Source of the DNA: Fibrobacteria bacterium
GTDB lineage: Bacteria > Fibrobacterota > Fibrobacteria > UBA11236
NCBI GenBank assembly: GCA_025360005.1
Contig: JANYDA010000008.1
Span: 1 to 64,000, forward strand
Direction: 5' to 3'
Length of the DNA: 64,000 nt
Positions within the stretch are counted from its first letter, which is position 1. Each line of letters starts with the position of its first letter. The notes beneath the pieces are model-generated. The model saw only the letters and a list, made by a program, of their open reading frames with translations. It was not told the DNA's origin and did no database searches. Of this stretch, positions 35,185-43,815 are shown in pieces. Both the position numbers and the translations under genes were made by a program.

Positions 35185-35517
35185 TCAGGATTTACGGGAA
35201 GACCGGGGGACCAGCTTCGGCTTCAGGTACAGGCTGCGATCCCGCTCGGTCAATCCCAGCATGGCTTTCTTGAGGAGCGAAAGCAACTCTTTCCGCAGCT
35301 CATAGTCCGGATTGAAGCTGAACATCTGGCGGTTGGCTTCTTTCTTGACCGTGACCACCCCGCCTTTCATCAGGTTCTTCAACTGCGTCTGCACCCCGAA
35401 TAGCGGCAACTTGAGATTGATCGTCAATTCCCGCGGGTACGTCTCTTTATAGACGCTCAGGTAGAGGAGGATCTTGGCCCGCGTAGCGGAGCCGATCAGG
35501 GAACGAAGCGCTTTCAT
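35185..35517 (-). CDS. winged-helix (ArsR-like) transcriptional regulator
   Basis: A 110-residue DNA-binding protein. The winged helix is clear: LIGSATRAKILLYLSVYKETYPRELTINLKLPLFGVQTQLKNLMKGGVVTVKKEANRQMFSFNPDY. The recognition helix is about residues 37-52 and the wing about 55-68. No metal-binding cysteines are visible, so its effector is unknown. A C-terminal basic tail ends the protein. The start at ATG 35517 has GGGAGG seven bases upstream. It sits between dapA and apt on the same strand (30 and 28 base gaps), so it may regulate this operon or act elsewhere. Confidence 0.78.
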   Translation of the reverse strand: MKALRSLIGSATRAKILLYLSVYKETYPRELTINLKLPLFGVQTQLKNLMKGGVVTVKKEANRQMFSFNPDYELRKELLSLLKKAMLGLTERDRSLYLKPKLVPRSSRKS

Positions 35518-35547
35518 GATATTGCCTCCCCCCGGTGCGGGTCGCCC

Positions 35548-36558
35548 CTAACCGTGGTATTTCTTCAGGCTGGGTGCGGTGGTGGAAATCAGCTCCATGA
35601 TCCGGGCATGGGCTTCTTCACCGCCCTTGGTTTCCCGCACAGGAACCAGGGGCAGATAGAGCGGGGAATTGAAAAAAGTCGCCAAGGGAATAGGATTCTT
35701 GCGGCAGAAAACCGCCTTGACCAGGGGATCCAGCGCAGCCTGCATCGCCTCTGCGCCTTTGCGATCTCCATCACGGTATGCTTTGATAATGTTGCGGAAT
35801 GCGCGCGCGGCTTCCGGGATGTTGCCGGAGGCGGAGATGATGCCTCGTCCGCCCATTTCCAGGATGGCGAAAAGGGAATCGTCCTCGCCGCTGACCACGG
35901 ACATATCGTCCGGCAGAATGCGCTGGAGCACGCTTTGCGTGTCCTCACGGTGCTTGCCCGGATTGCGGAAGTCCACCGATTGCTTGAGGCCGATGATGTG
36001 ATCGTTGCGGCTCAGGTGCACCAGGGTATCCGGTTCCAGGTAGCTGCTGGTGCGGCCGGGAACGTTGTAGATGACCACCTTGGCGCCGGTTTCCCGGGCC
36101 ACCGTCTCATAGTGCCGTACCAGCCCTTCCTGGGGGGGATTATTGTAGTAGCCGGTCACGCACAGGCAAGCCAGTTCCCCGGCGTCGCGCTGGATGGCCT
36201 GGATCATGTCCACGGTCTCGCGCGTGCAATTGGATCCCGCCCCGGCGATGATGGGCACGCGGCCGTCCACGTAGTCCAGGGTGAACTTGAGGAAGTCGAT
36301 ATGCTGCTTGTGGCTCACCGTGGGGCTTTGCCCGGTGGTGCCGACCGGGACCAATCCGTCCACGCCGGCGGCCACCAGGTCGTCGATGATGATCTTGGCC
36401 TTGGCGTAGTCGATGCCGTTGCGCAGGCGCGAAGCGTCGTCATCGAGGAGCGGCGTGAACAGGGCCGGGAAGACCCCGGAGAATTCCTTGGCGGAAGACA
36501 GGCTCTTGCGCTTGCCGCGTTGGGCCGGGTGATTCTGGTTCTGATCGGCTTGGGACAT
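35548..36558 (-). CDS. dapA: 4-hydroxy-tetrahydrodipicolinate synthase-like aldolase
   Basis: A 336-residue, somewhat long member of the DapA/NanA aldolase family. After a ~25-residue polar leader come FSGVFPALFTPLLDDD, then DGLVPVGTTGQSPTVS (the GTTGE/Q loop), PIIAGAGSNCTRETVDM and VIYNVPGRTSSYL with the active-site Tyr (~163). The Schiff-base lysine is in IIGLKQSVD (~191) and GRGIISASGNIPE follows. It makes the first committed lysine/diaminopimelate intermediate from aspartate semialdehyde and pyruvate. GTTGQ instead of GTTGE is a small deviation, so a related aldolase role is possible. It starts one base after the accC stop. Confidence 0.88.
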   Translation of the reverse strand: MSQADQNQNHPAQRGKRKSLSSAKEFSGVFPALFTPLLDDDASRLRNGIDYAKAKIIIDDLVAAGVDGLVPVGTTGQSPTVSHKQHIDFLKFTLDYVDGRVPIIAGAGSNCTRETVDMIQAIQRDAGELACLCVTGYYNNPPQEGLVRHYETVARETGAKVVIYNVPGRTSSYLEPDTLVHLSRNDHIIGLKQSVDFRNPGKHREDTQSVLQRILPDDMSVVSGEDDSLFAILEMGGRGIISASGNIPEAARAFRNIIKAYRDGDRKGAEAMQAALDPLVKAVFCRKNPIPLATFFNSPLYLPLVPVRETKGGEEAHARIMELISTTAPSLKKYHG

Positions 36559-36559
36559 G

Positions 36560-37918
36560 CTACTTCTCGATTAAAAGTTCCGGATGCTGCTCCAGGAACT
36601 TGGTGCTGTATTGGCCTTTGACAAACAGGGGATGCTGTAGGATGCGTTTGTGCAAAGGAATAGTGGTCTTAATGCCCATGATGACGAACTCGTCCAGCGC
36701 GCGCAACATGCGGGCGATGGCGTACTCGCGCGTAGGCGCATGCACGATGAGTTTGGCGATCATACTGTCGTAATTGGGCGGCACTTCATAGCCGCTGTAG
36801 CAATGGGTGTCGATGCGCACTCCCATGCCGCCGGGCAGGTGGAAGTCCGTGATGGTGCCGGGACAAGGGCGGAAATCGTTCCAAGGATCCTCGGCGTTGA
36901 TGCGGCATTCGATGCTGTGGCCCGCCATCATGATGCTCTTCTGGGAGAACTCCAGCTTCTCCCCCGCCGCGACCAGGATTTGCGCGCGCACCAGATCGAT
37001 GCCGGTGACCATTTCGGTCACGGGATGCTCCACCTGGATGCGCGTGTTCATCTCCATGAAATAGAAACTGGAATCCTTGCTATCGAACAGGAACTCGATG
37101 GTGCCCGCATTGTAGTAGCCGGCCCCCAGCGCGCCCGCCACCGCTATCTTGCCCATCTTGGCCCGTACCTCCGGCGATACGGCCGGGCTGGGGCTTTCCT
37201 CGATCAGTTTCTGGTGCCGGCGTTGGATGGAGCAATCGCGTTCGCCCAGGTAGGTCATGTTGCCGTGCTTATCGCCCATCAGCTGGATCTCGACGTGGCG
37301 AGGCTCGGTGAAATAGCGTTCCAGATACAGGCTGCCATTGCCGAAATTGGCCAGGGCTTCCGCCGCGGCCACCGGGAACAGCTTCTTCAGCTCTTCCTCG
37401 TTGAGCGCCACGCGCATGCCGCGCCCGCCGCCGCCCGCCGTGGCCTTGACGATGACGGGATAGCCCACCACGTTGGCCGCCGCGATGGCGTCCTTGAGGG
37501 TATTGACCAGGCCGTCCGAGCCCGGGATGGTGGGCACGCCTGCGGCCTTCATGGTGGCTTTGGCGGAACTCTTATCGCCCATGGAACGGATGGAATCCGG
37601 CGAAGGGCCGATGAAGGTCATGCGGTTCTCTTCGCACATCTCCGCGAACTTGGCGTTCTCGGAGAGGAAGCCGTAGCCGGGATGGATGGCATCGGCATTG
37701 GACAGCTCCGCCGCGGCCAGGATCTGTTTCATGTTCAGGTAGCTGGCCTTGGAGTTGGGCGGGCCGATGCAGATGTCCTCGTCCGCGAAATGGACGTGGA
37801 GGGAATGGGCGTCGGCGGTGGAATGCACGGCCACCGTCTTGATGCCGAGTTCTTTGCAGGATCGGATGACGCGGAGGGCTATTTCGCCTCGGTTGGCGAT
37901 CAGGATCTTTTTAAACAC
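36560..37918 (-). CDS. accC: acetyl-CoA carboxylase, biotin carboxylase subunit
   Basis: A 452-residue ATP-grasp enzyme that carboxylates the biotin on AccB with bicarbonate and ATP, the first half of malonyl-CoA synthesis. The start [23 protein letters not shown] is diagnostic. ATP-grasp motifs include [14 protein letters not shown] and [19 protein letters not shown]. The catalytic segment is [22 protein letters not shown], followed by [18 protein letters not shown]. Its start overlaps the pilT stop by eight bases and dapA follows after one base. It belongs to the acc operon although a pilT gene separates it from accB. Confidence 0.96.
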   Translation of the reverse strand: MFKKILIANRGEIALRVIRSCKELGIKTVAVHSTADAHSLHVHFADEDICIGPPNSKASYLNMKQILAAAELSNADAIHPGYGFLSENAKFAEMCEENRMTFIGPSPDSIRSMGDKSSAKATMKAAGVPTIPGSDGLVNTLKDAIAAANVVGYPVIVKATAGGGGRGMRVALNEEELKKLFPVAAAEALANFGNGSLYLERYFTEPRHVEIQLMGDKHGNMTYLGERDCSIQRRHQKLIEESPSPAVSPEVRAKMGKIAVAGALGAGYYNAGTIEFLFDSKDSSFYFMEMNTRIQVEHPVTEMVTGIDLVRAQILVAAGEKLEFSQKSIMMAGHSIECRINAEDPWNDFRPCPGTITDFHLPGGMGVRIDTHCYSGYEVPPNYDSMIAKLIVHAPTREYAIARMLRALDEFVIMGIKTTIPLHKRILQHPLFVKGQYSTKFLEQHPELLIEK

Positions 37919-39011
37919 CGAGCATCCAGCTCCGGTCGGAAGTGCCTTCGACCCCGCGCACCTTCAACTCGAAATCGTCCGGATTGCTGGCGGCGCGCAA
38001 CGCGGTCTCGTAGCTGATCAGGTCGTCCTGGTACAGCCGCAGTATGGATTGATCGAAGGATTGCGATCCGTATTGGGTATAACCCTCGCGGATGCTGGCG
38101 TCTATCATGTGGGTATTCTCGGGTTGCGTCAGGAGTTCCCTGATGGTTGCGTTGTTGACCAGGATTTCGCAGGCGGGCACGCGGCCCAGGCCGTCCTTGC
38201 GCGCCAAGAGGCGCAAGGTGATGATGGACACCAAGGTGCTGGAGAGCATCAAGCGCACCTGCTGGTGCTGGTGGGGCGGGAAAAAGGAAATGATGCGATT
38301 GACGGTTTCGATCGCGTTCATGGTATGCAGGGTGGAAAGCACCAGGTGGCCCGTGTCCGCGGCGGACAGGGCGATGGACATGGTTTCCTGATCGCGGATT
38401 TCCCCGACCAGGATGACGTCCGGATCCTGGCGGAAGGCGGAACGCAGGGCGGTGGTGAAACCGGTGGTGTCCGAATTGACTTCGCGCTGGGAGATGATGC
38501 TCTTCTTGTCCTTGTACAGGAATTCGATGGGGTCTTCGATGGTGACGATGTTGGAAGAGGTATGCTCGTTGATATGATCGATCATCGAGGCCAGCGTGGT
38601 GGACTTGCCGGATCCGGTGGTTCCCGTCACCAGGATCAGGCCGCGCTTGCGCAGGGACAGATCGCGGATGACTTCCGGCAGGCCCAGCTGCTCGAACGCG
38701 GGCACCACGCCCACGATGGCGCGGACAGCCAGCGCCGGAGTGCCGCGCTGCTTGAAGGCGTTGACGCGGAAGCGGCCGATGTTGCGGATGCCGATGGCGA
38801 AATCCAGCTCCAGCTTTTCGTCGAAGGTGGTCTTCTGGTTGCGGTCCATCAGATCCAGGATGAACTGGTCCATTTGTTCCGGGGTGATCCGCTCGTTCTG
38901 GAGCCGGTACAACTCGCCGTTGATCCGGAAGGCCGGCTGGCCCCCCACGCGCAGATGCAAATCCGACGCATTGCGGAGCACCATCTCCTTGAGGAGGGAC
39001 TCAACGTTCAT
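37911..39011 (-). CDS. pilT: type IV pilus retraction ATPase PilT
   Basis: A 366-residue secretion ATPase. PilT N-terminus: [27 protein letters not shown]. Walker [16 protein letters not shown]. The Asp box [10 protein letters not shown], Walker [14 protein letters not shown] and His box [16 protein letters not shown] follow. The retraction-specific segment near the C-terminus (AREIL-like [16 protein letters not shown]) supports PilT over PilB. It powers pilus retraction for twitching, surface sensing or DNA uptake. ATG 39011 has GGAG six bases upstream. It sits between accB (37 bases upstream) and accC (8-base overlap), an unexpected place; no other pil genes are in the window. Confidence 0.93.
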   Translation of the reverse strand: MNVESLLKEMVLRNASDLHLRVGGQPAFRINGELYRLQNERITPEQMDQFILDLMDRNQKTTFDEKLELDFAIGIRNIGRFRVNAFKQRGTPALAVRAIVGVVPAFEQLGLPEVIRDLSLRKRGLILVTGTTGSGKSTTLASMIDHINEHTSSNIVTIEDPIEFLYKDKKSIISQREVNSDTTGFTTALRSAFRQDPDVILVGEIRDQETMSIALSAADTGHLVLSTLHTMNAIETVNRIISFFPPHQHQQVRLMLSSTLVSIITLRLLARKDGLGRVPACEILVNNATIRELLTQPENTHMIDASIREGYTQYGSQSFDQSILRLYQDDLISYETALRAASNPDDFELKVRGVEGTSDRSWMLGV

Positions 39012-39048
39012 GGATTCTCCGCCATCATCTTGCTTCCGGGACGGGGAA

Positions 39049-39534
39049 TCAACCGGGCCTGATACGGAACAGCACGGTTCCGTATTCCACCGGCGTTTCG
39101 TTTTGCACGCAGACTTCCTCGACCACGCCCGATACATCCGACTCGATCTCGTTCATGATCTTCATGGCTTCGATAATGCAAAGCACTTGGCCGGCCTTGA
39201 CCACGGTGCCCACCTGGGTAAGGGCCGGCGAACCGGGCGATGAGCTGGCGTAAAAAGTCCCCACCATGGGCGAGGTGACGTCCTTGAATTTGGATCCCGC
39301 TTTTTCGGGACCGGCGCCGGGGGCGCCTGCGGGCTGGTAAGTGGGCGCCGCAATCGCAGCCATGGCCGCGGGCGCCGCCGCCATGGGCATGGCCACCATG
39401 CCCGTCTGCATGGGCGCGGCCCGGAAGACTTCCTTCTTCAGCACGACCTTGGATGTCTCGTCGCTGAAGCTGATCTCGGTGAGACTGCTCTTATCAAGCA
39501 GCTTGACCAGGGAAGCCACGTCGTTCAATTGCAT
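39049..39534 (-). CDS. accB: biotin carboxyl carrier protein of acetyl-CoA carboxylase
   Basis: A 161-residue carrier. The N-terminal helix (LNDVASLVKLLDKSSLTEISFSDE) and Ala/Pro/Met-rich flexible linker (~45-85) precede the biotinyl domain (~85-160), which begins TSPMVGTFYASSSPGSPALTQVG. The biotinylated lysine is in IEAMKIMNEIE. It carries the biotin between AccC and the AccA/AccD transferase. It follows the TPR gene by about 48 bases and precedes pilT. Length and architecture are standard. Confidence 0.96.
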   Translation of the reverse strand: MQLNDVASLVKLLDKSSLTEISFSDETSKVVLKKEVFRAAPMQTGMVAMPMAAAPAAMAAIAAPTYQPAGAPGAGPEKAGSKFKDVTSPMVGTFYASSSPGSPALTQVGTVVKAGQVLCIIEAMKIMNEIESDVSGVVEEVCVQNETPVEYGTVLFRIRPG

Positions 39535-39582
39535 GTTATGTCCTTCATTCTTGTCTCGGGGGGCAGTCGCACCCGTCCGTTC

Positions 39583-42438
39583 CTACTTCTTCCGTTTGGG
39601 AACCTTCAGCCCCGGCCTGGGCCTGCGAGGGTCCGATCCGGGCCCGCCGGCTCCGCCTTCCGGCTTGGCCGACTCGATCTCTTCAATCCGCTTGCGGACC
39701 GATTCGTTTTCGGGTTCCCGTTCCATGAGCTGGCGGTAGATTTGCAACGCCTGCTCTCTCAAACCTTGCTGGAAATATATTTCCGCTAGGGTAACCGTGG
39801 CAACATTCGCTCCCGCTCCGGTCCCGGAAGGCATTTCCTCCTCTTCCGGATAACCGTCCTCCTCGTCCAACATGGGAGCCAAATCGGGCGTGGGCTTGTC
39901 CACGGGCTTGGTTGAGCCGGTGATTGGCGGTAATTCCTCTTCGGTATCCATTCCGGCGGGAACACCCGTTTCGGTCGGTGATCCGAATCCGTCCGCACCC
40001 GCTCCGGCCGCAGCATCCTCTTCCGAGACGAATAGGGACATTTCCGCGCCTGTGGTCGCGGCCGCAGCCGCATCACCACCTGCCTCCGCGAATAAAGCGT
40101 CCAAACGTTCGGCGACTTCCGCGCCATCCACCATCTCGATGGAGGCCGTGTCCGACAAGGCGGCCAAATCTTCCGGAGCCAGGGTTCCGAAGGAATCCGT
40201 CTCGTCTCCCAGCGCGGCCAAATCCTCATTCGGCAGGAACATGGTGTCGCCGGCATCCATCCCGGAGGCGGGAACTGCGGATCGTTGATCGGCATCCTCA
40301 CTCTGGCGCGCCAGCCACTCGGCCACGCTCTCCTTTATGCGGCCGGCGTCCTTGGGCACGCGCGCTTCACGGAGGGAAGGATCCCCCATGGCAGGCATGA
40401 TCACGGTGAGGTCCGACTCGTCTCCGGGCGCGGGCTTGCCGGCGTTCCCGCCCCTGTCGTCCGGACCGGGTGTCCCGAAAGTTACGGTATCGCCGGCGTT
40501 AACAGGGTCGCGGCCCGGCAGTAATCCTTTGGGCCTGAATGTCTCGCCTTCCTCCTCGATGCGGAAGAGTTTGTCCAACTGCTCTTCTACGTCGGCGCCG
40601 GTAATGCTGGGACCGTCGCCGGCATCGCCGAACCAGCCGGGGGGCAGCATGGATTCCGTGGACATCACGTCCCCGGTGGGAGGCGGCGGGGGCGTCCCGT
40701 TATCCTGGGCCCAAGGTTTCATTTCCCGGAGGGTTTCGGTCTGGGACGCATCCATCGGCAGGGAACCGGTCCCGGCTCCAAAGCGGGTTCCGTCCGGCTC
40801 TTCTGCGCTCGAGGTTTCCGGGCCGGCCAAAGGCATTTCCGCCTCGGCTTCCGGAGCGCTTTCTGCTGGGAAAGCCGGAACCGCATCTTCCCCCACTATG
40901 GCGGAGCCCGGGGATTTGGCGGCCAGCGCGGGCTCTTCCCCGAAAAGAGAATCCAATTTGTCTGCCACATCCTGGCCGGTGACCAGGTCTTGGCCGGGTT
41001 CCGGTAGGTATCCGGGTTCCCGGAACGCGACTTCGCCGCCGAAAGAGACTACTTCGCCCATGCTCACGGATTCCTGCACCCTGGGTGCAGGCGCGACGGG
41101 TAACCGCGAGGATACCTGGGCGGATGGCGGAACGAGATCCCCCTCCTCGGTAAGATTGAAAAGCTCGTCCAAGCGGCGCTCGATGTCCTCTCCCAGGACC
41201 CCGCCGCTTTCATCCATCTCCCCCGGGCGGGAGCCGTCGGTGCGGCCGGACGCTGGCGGTGGCGTCACGAACTCTACTCCGGACTCCAGATCGTCGGCGG
41301 TGGGGAGATCCGGGAGCGAAGCCATATCGATGGGGCTGGGTTCGGATGGGGTCCCGGCTGCGGCTTGCATCGCGGTCTCGTTGCCCAGGAAATCAGGTTC
41401 CGACCCGGCGGGCGTCTCTCCGCCGTCCATGACCCGCATTTCACCGGTGGCGGTGGCGGAGCTTTCGGGAGCGTAGGGTTCGGCGGCGGAGAAATCGATG
41501 GGGACCGGGGCTTCCTGGACGGGCGACTCGGCGGGCGCGGGAGTCCAGGTCGCGGTTCCGGAGCGGGAGGATGAAGTAGGGCCGTCGTCGGATCCGAAAA
41601 GCGAGTCCAAACGATCTTCCACGTCCTGGCCGGAAATGGGGGGCGCATCCTCGGCCGGCTCCCCCCTCTCATCGATGGGCTCCTCTTTGAGGACGTCCAT
41701 CGGTTTCGGCTCTGCCAAGGCATCGGGAACCAAGCTCTTGCGGGTATCCTCCATCGAGGGCTCGCGGAAATTGGCAGGAGGCGGCTGCAGGGCGCTCTCC
41801 AACCCCACGGCGCCCGCGGGAGGAAGGGAGCCGAACTCATCGGGCAGGGGCGATAAAGCGTCTTCCAGGGACTCTTCGATGAGGCTCATGGAACCGGAGG
41901 CGTCCGAATCGCCGGGCAGGAAATCGGAAGCGACGTCGTTGAGGTTCACTTCCAATACGTCGCCGGCAAAGCCTTCCGGCTTGGCGAAGGTTTCCTCTTC
42001 CCGGGCGGCGGGCGTTGAGGCCGCGGACGGCATAGCGGTAAGGGGAGACGCTTCACCCAGCAAAGCCCGGATTTCCCGGTCCCAGGGTTCCACCTCGAGG
42101 ATCGACTTGTAATATCCCGCCGCGGCATCCGCCCATTGCAGCTTGGTCATGATGCGGGCCAGGAAATGCATAGCGGAAAGGCAACGGGGATCCAGCCGTA
42201 AGGCGGCTTCGAAAGGTTCGCGCGCCTCTTCCATGCGGCCCGCGTCCATGAAGGATTTACCGAGCACCAGGTAGGCGGAAAGAGTATTCGGACGGACGCG
42301 CAGTCCGTCCTGGCAAACCTGGATGGCTTCTTCGAGCTTGCCCTCTCCCCGCAGCACGTCCGCCAGGCGCGGAAACCCAGGCGCTCCCGGCCCCGGGAAC
42401 TTCCGTTGCAATTGATCGGCAGTATACTGGATGCTCAT
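39583..42438 (-). CDS. large TPR protein with disordered acidic linker bearing five LDxLF repeats
   Basis: About 951 residues. The N-terminal ~130 residues are TPR-like (LADVLRGEGKLEEAIQVCQDGLRVRPNTLSAYLVLGKSFM). A final TPR is at the C-terminus (LAEIYFQQGLREQALQIYRQLMEREPENESVRKR). The ~700 residues between are low-complexity Pro/Glu/Ser/Ala. Within them recur five amphipathic motifs: DVEDRLDSLFG (~266), DIERRLDELFNL (~411), DVADKLDSLFGEE (~485), DVEEQLDKLFRIEEEG (~608) and EVAERLDALFAEAGG (~768). There is no signal peptide. It is probably a cytosolic scaffold with repeated partner-docking sites. It lies between the Trm112-like gene and accB; its partner and function are unknown. Confidence 0.8.
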   Translation of the reverse strand: MSIQYTADQLQRKFPGPGAPGFPRLADVLRGEGKLEEAIQVCQDGLRVRPNTLSAYLVLGKSFMDAGRMEEAREPFEAALRLDPRCLSAMHFLARIMTKLQWADAAAGYYKSILEVEPWDREIRALLGEASPLTAMPSAASTPAAREEETFAKPEGFAGDVLEVNLNDVASDFLPGDSDASGSMSLIEESLEDALSPLPDEFGSLPPAGAVGLESALQPPPANFREPSMEDTRKSLVPDALAEPKPMDVLKEEPIDERGEPAEDAPPISGQDVEDRLDSLFGSDDGPTSSSRSGTATWTPAPAESPVQEAPVPIDFSAAEPYAPESSATATGEMRVMDGGETPAGSEPDFLGNETAMQAAAGTPSEPSPIDMASLPDLPTADDLESGVEFVTPPPASGRTDGSRPGEMDESGGVLGEDIERRLDELFNLTEEGDLVPPSAQVSSRLPVAPAPRVQESVSMGEVVSFGGEVAFREPGYLPEPGQDLVTGQDVADKLDSLFGEEPALAAKSPGSAIVGEDAVPAFPAESAPEAEAEMPLAGPETSSAEEPDGTRFGAGTGSLPMDASQTETLREMKPWAQDNGTPPPPPTGDVMSTESMLPPGWFGDAGDGPSITGADVEEQLDKLFRIEEEGETFRPKGLLPGRDPVNAGDTVTFGTPGPDDRGGNAGKPAPGDESDLTVIMPAMGDPSLREARVPKDAGRIKESVAEWLARQSEDADQRSAVPASGMDAGDTMFLPNEDLAALGDETDSFGTLAPEDLAALSDTASIEMVDGAEVAERLDALFAEAGGDAAAAATTGAEMSLFVSEEDAAAGAGADGFGSPTETGVPAGMDTEEELPPITGSTKPVDKPTPDLAPMLDEEDGYPEEEEMPSGTGAGANVATVTLAEIYFQQGLREQALQIYRQLMEREPENESVRKRIEEIESAKPEGGAGGPGSDPRRPRPGLKVPKRKK

Positions 42439-42508
42439 GAATCCCCCGTCGAAACGGAAACCGGAACAGCGCAAGGGAACCCGTTAATCGGATTCCCGCA
42501 AGTCCTTA

Positions 42509-42766
42509 TTATATCAAACCTTCCAGGGGAATTGCCTCATCAATCAGCATAATGGGGATGTCTTCCCGGATGGGGTATAAATACTTCTTATCCGCCCGGA
42601 TTAGGCCGGAATCCATCTTTTCCTTCACGATTTCCCCGCCCCGGTTGCGCAATTGCCCCGCCTCCACCTTGATGTTCAGCGCTTCGATCAACCCCGCCTC
42701 GGCCAAAGCCACGTCGTCCTTGGTTTCCGGGCAACACAGCATGTCCAAAAGTTCCTGATCCACCAT
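42509..42766 (-). CDS. Trm112-like small protein
   Basis: An 85-residue protein beginning VDQELLDMLCCPETKDDVAL and ending with KYLYPIREDIPIMLIDEAI, the two ends of the Trm112/UPF0434 fold. Only the N-terminal Cys pair remains of the zinc site, as in many bacterial members. A charged insert (~28-58) is longer than in short relatives. Bacterial Trm112-like proteins are thought to act as activators or accessory subunits; the partner here is unknown. ATG 42766 has AGGACGG just upstream, and the gene follows accA by about 11 bases. Confidence 0.85.
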   Translation of the reverse strand: MVDQELLDMLCCPETKDDVALAEAGLIEALNIKVEAGQLRNRGGEIVKEKMDSGLIRADKKYLYPIREDIPIMLIDEAIPLEGLI

Positions 42767-42777
42767 TTACCGTCCTT

Positions 42778-43731
42778 TCAACCGGCGAACTGCCCGATGG
42801 AAGTCACCTTGTTCAGGCGTTTCTCCACCAATGCGTCCACCTGCAATTTGTTCAACGCTTCCAACTCTTCCGTCAGCACCCCCTTGAGGATGCGGTACAT
42901 CTGCTCCGGATCCCAATGCGCGCCGCCCAGCGGCTCGCGGATGATGCGGTCGATGATCTTCAACTCGAAAAGGTCCGCCGCCGTGATCTTCATGGTCTCG
43001 CTGAGATCCATCTTCTTGGAGCTGTCGCCCCAAAGGATGGCGCTGCAGGACTCCGGGGAAATGACCCCGAACCACGCGTTCTCCAGCATGAGCAAACGAT
43101 CGCCGATGCCGATGCCGATGGCCCCGCCGCTGGCGCCTTCGCCGATGACTATGCAGAGGATGGGCACGCGCAACACCGACATCTCCATGATGTTCTTGGC
43201 GATGGCTTCCGCCTGGCCGCGCTCTTCCGCGCCGATGCCGGGATAGGCCCCCATGGTATCGATCAGGGTGATCACGGGCAGGTGGAACTTCTCCGCCATC
43301 TTCATGCACCGGAGCGCTTTGCGGTAGCCTTCCGGATGCGCCATGCCGAAATTGCGGCGGATGCTTTCCTTGGTATCCTTGCCCTTCTGATGTCCCATGA
43401 CCATGACGCTTTGCCCGTTGAACCTGGCCAGGCCGCATACCAGAGCGGGATCGTCCCCGAAATAACGATCGCCGTGCAGCTCGGTGAAATCGGTGAAGAG
43501 ATGCTGCACATAATCCAGCGTATATGGCCGGCCTGAACGCCGCGACAGTTCCACCCGGTTCCAGGCCGAGAGCTTGGAGGCGATCTTCTTCTGCAGCGAG
43601 TCTTTTTTCGCCAGCAGATCCTTCACGTCCGCAGCGTTGATCTCGCTGTTCTTGAGCAGATCCTCGATCTTCATGGACAGTTCCACCACGGGCTGTTCGA
43701 ATTCGAGATGCGGGCCCTTAGGGATGGGCAT
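42778..43731 (-). CDS. accA: acetyl-CoA carboxylase carboxyltransferase, subunit alpha
   Basis: A 317-residue crotonase-fold subunit that transfers the carboxyl group from carboxybiotin to acetyl-CoA together with AccD. Diagnostic segments: HLEFEQPVVELSMKIEDL, AWNRVELSRRSGRPYTLDYV, LHGDRYFGDDPALVCGLA, GMAHPEGYRKALRCMKMAEKFHLPVITLIDTMGAYPGIGAEERGQ and GEGASGGAIGIGIGD. ATG 43731 has AGGAG six bases upstream and gives the standard MPIPKGPHLEFE start. It begins a minus-strand run with trm112-like, the TPR gene, accB, pilT, accC, dapA, the wHTH gene and apt. accD is not here. Confidence 0.96.
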   Translation of the reverse strand: MPIPKGPHLEFEQPVVELSMKIEDLLKNSEINAADVKDLLAKKDSLQKKIASKLSAWNRVELSRRSGRPYTLDYVQHLFTDFTELHGDRYFGDDPALVCGLARFNGQSVMVMGHQKGKDTKESIRRNFGMAHPEGYRKALRCMKMAEKFHLPVITLIDTMGAYPGIGAEERGQAEAIAKNIMEMSVLRVPILCIVIGEGASGGAIGIGIGDRLLMLENAWFGVISPESCSAILWGDSSKKMDLSETMKITAADLFELKIIDRIIREPLGGAHWDPEQMYRILKGVLTEELEALNKLQVDALVEKRLNKVTSIGQFAG

Positions 43732-43771
43732 GGATGCTCCTTTGCTGGCAATGCTCCGACGGGGAAAATTC

Positions 43772-43789
43772 ATTTTGCAAATTGAAAAT
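43772..43789. repeat. intergenic 18-bp AT-rich motif, copy 2 (inverted)
   Basis: ATTTTGCAAATTGAAAAT in the 84-base spacer between the GT2-Rossmann gene and accA. It is the exact reverse complement of copies 1 and 4, and is followed by TGAAAATCGCAAAATC, a second partial copy, and a CT-rich tract. Confidence 0.75.
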
Positions 43790-43815
43790 TGAAAATCGCA
43801 AAATCTTCTCCTTCT

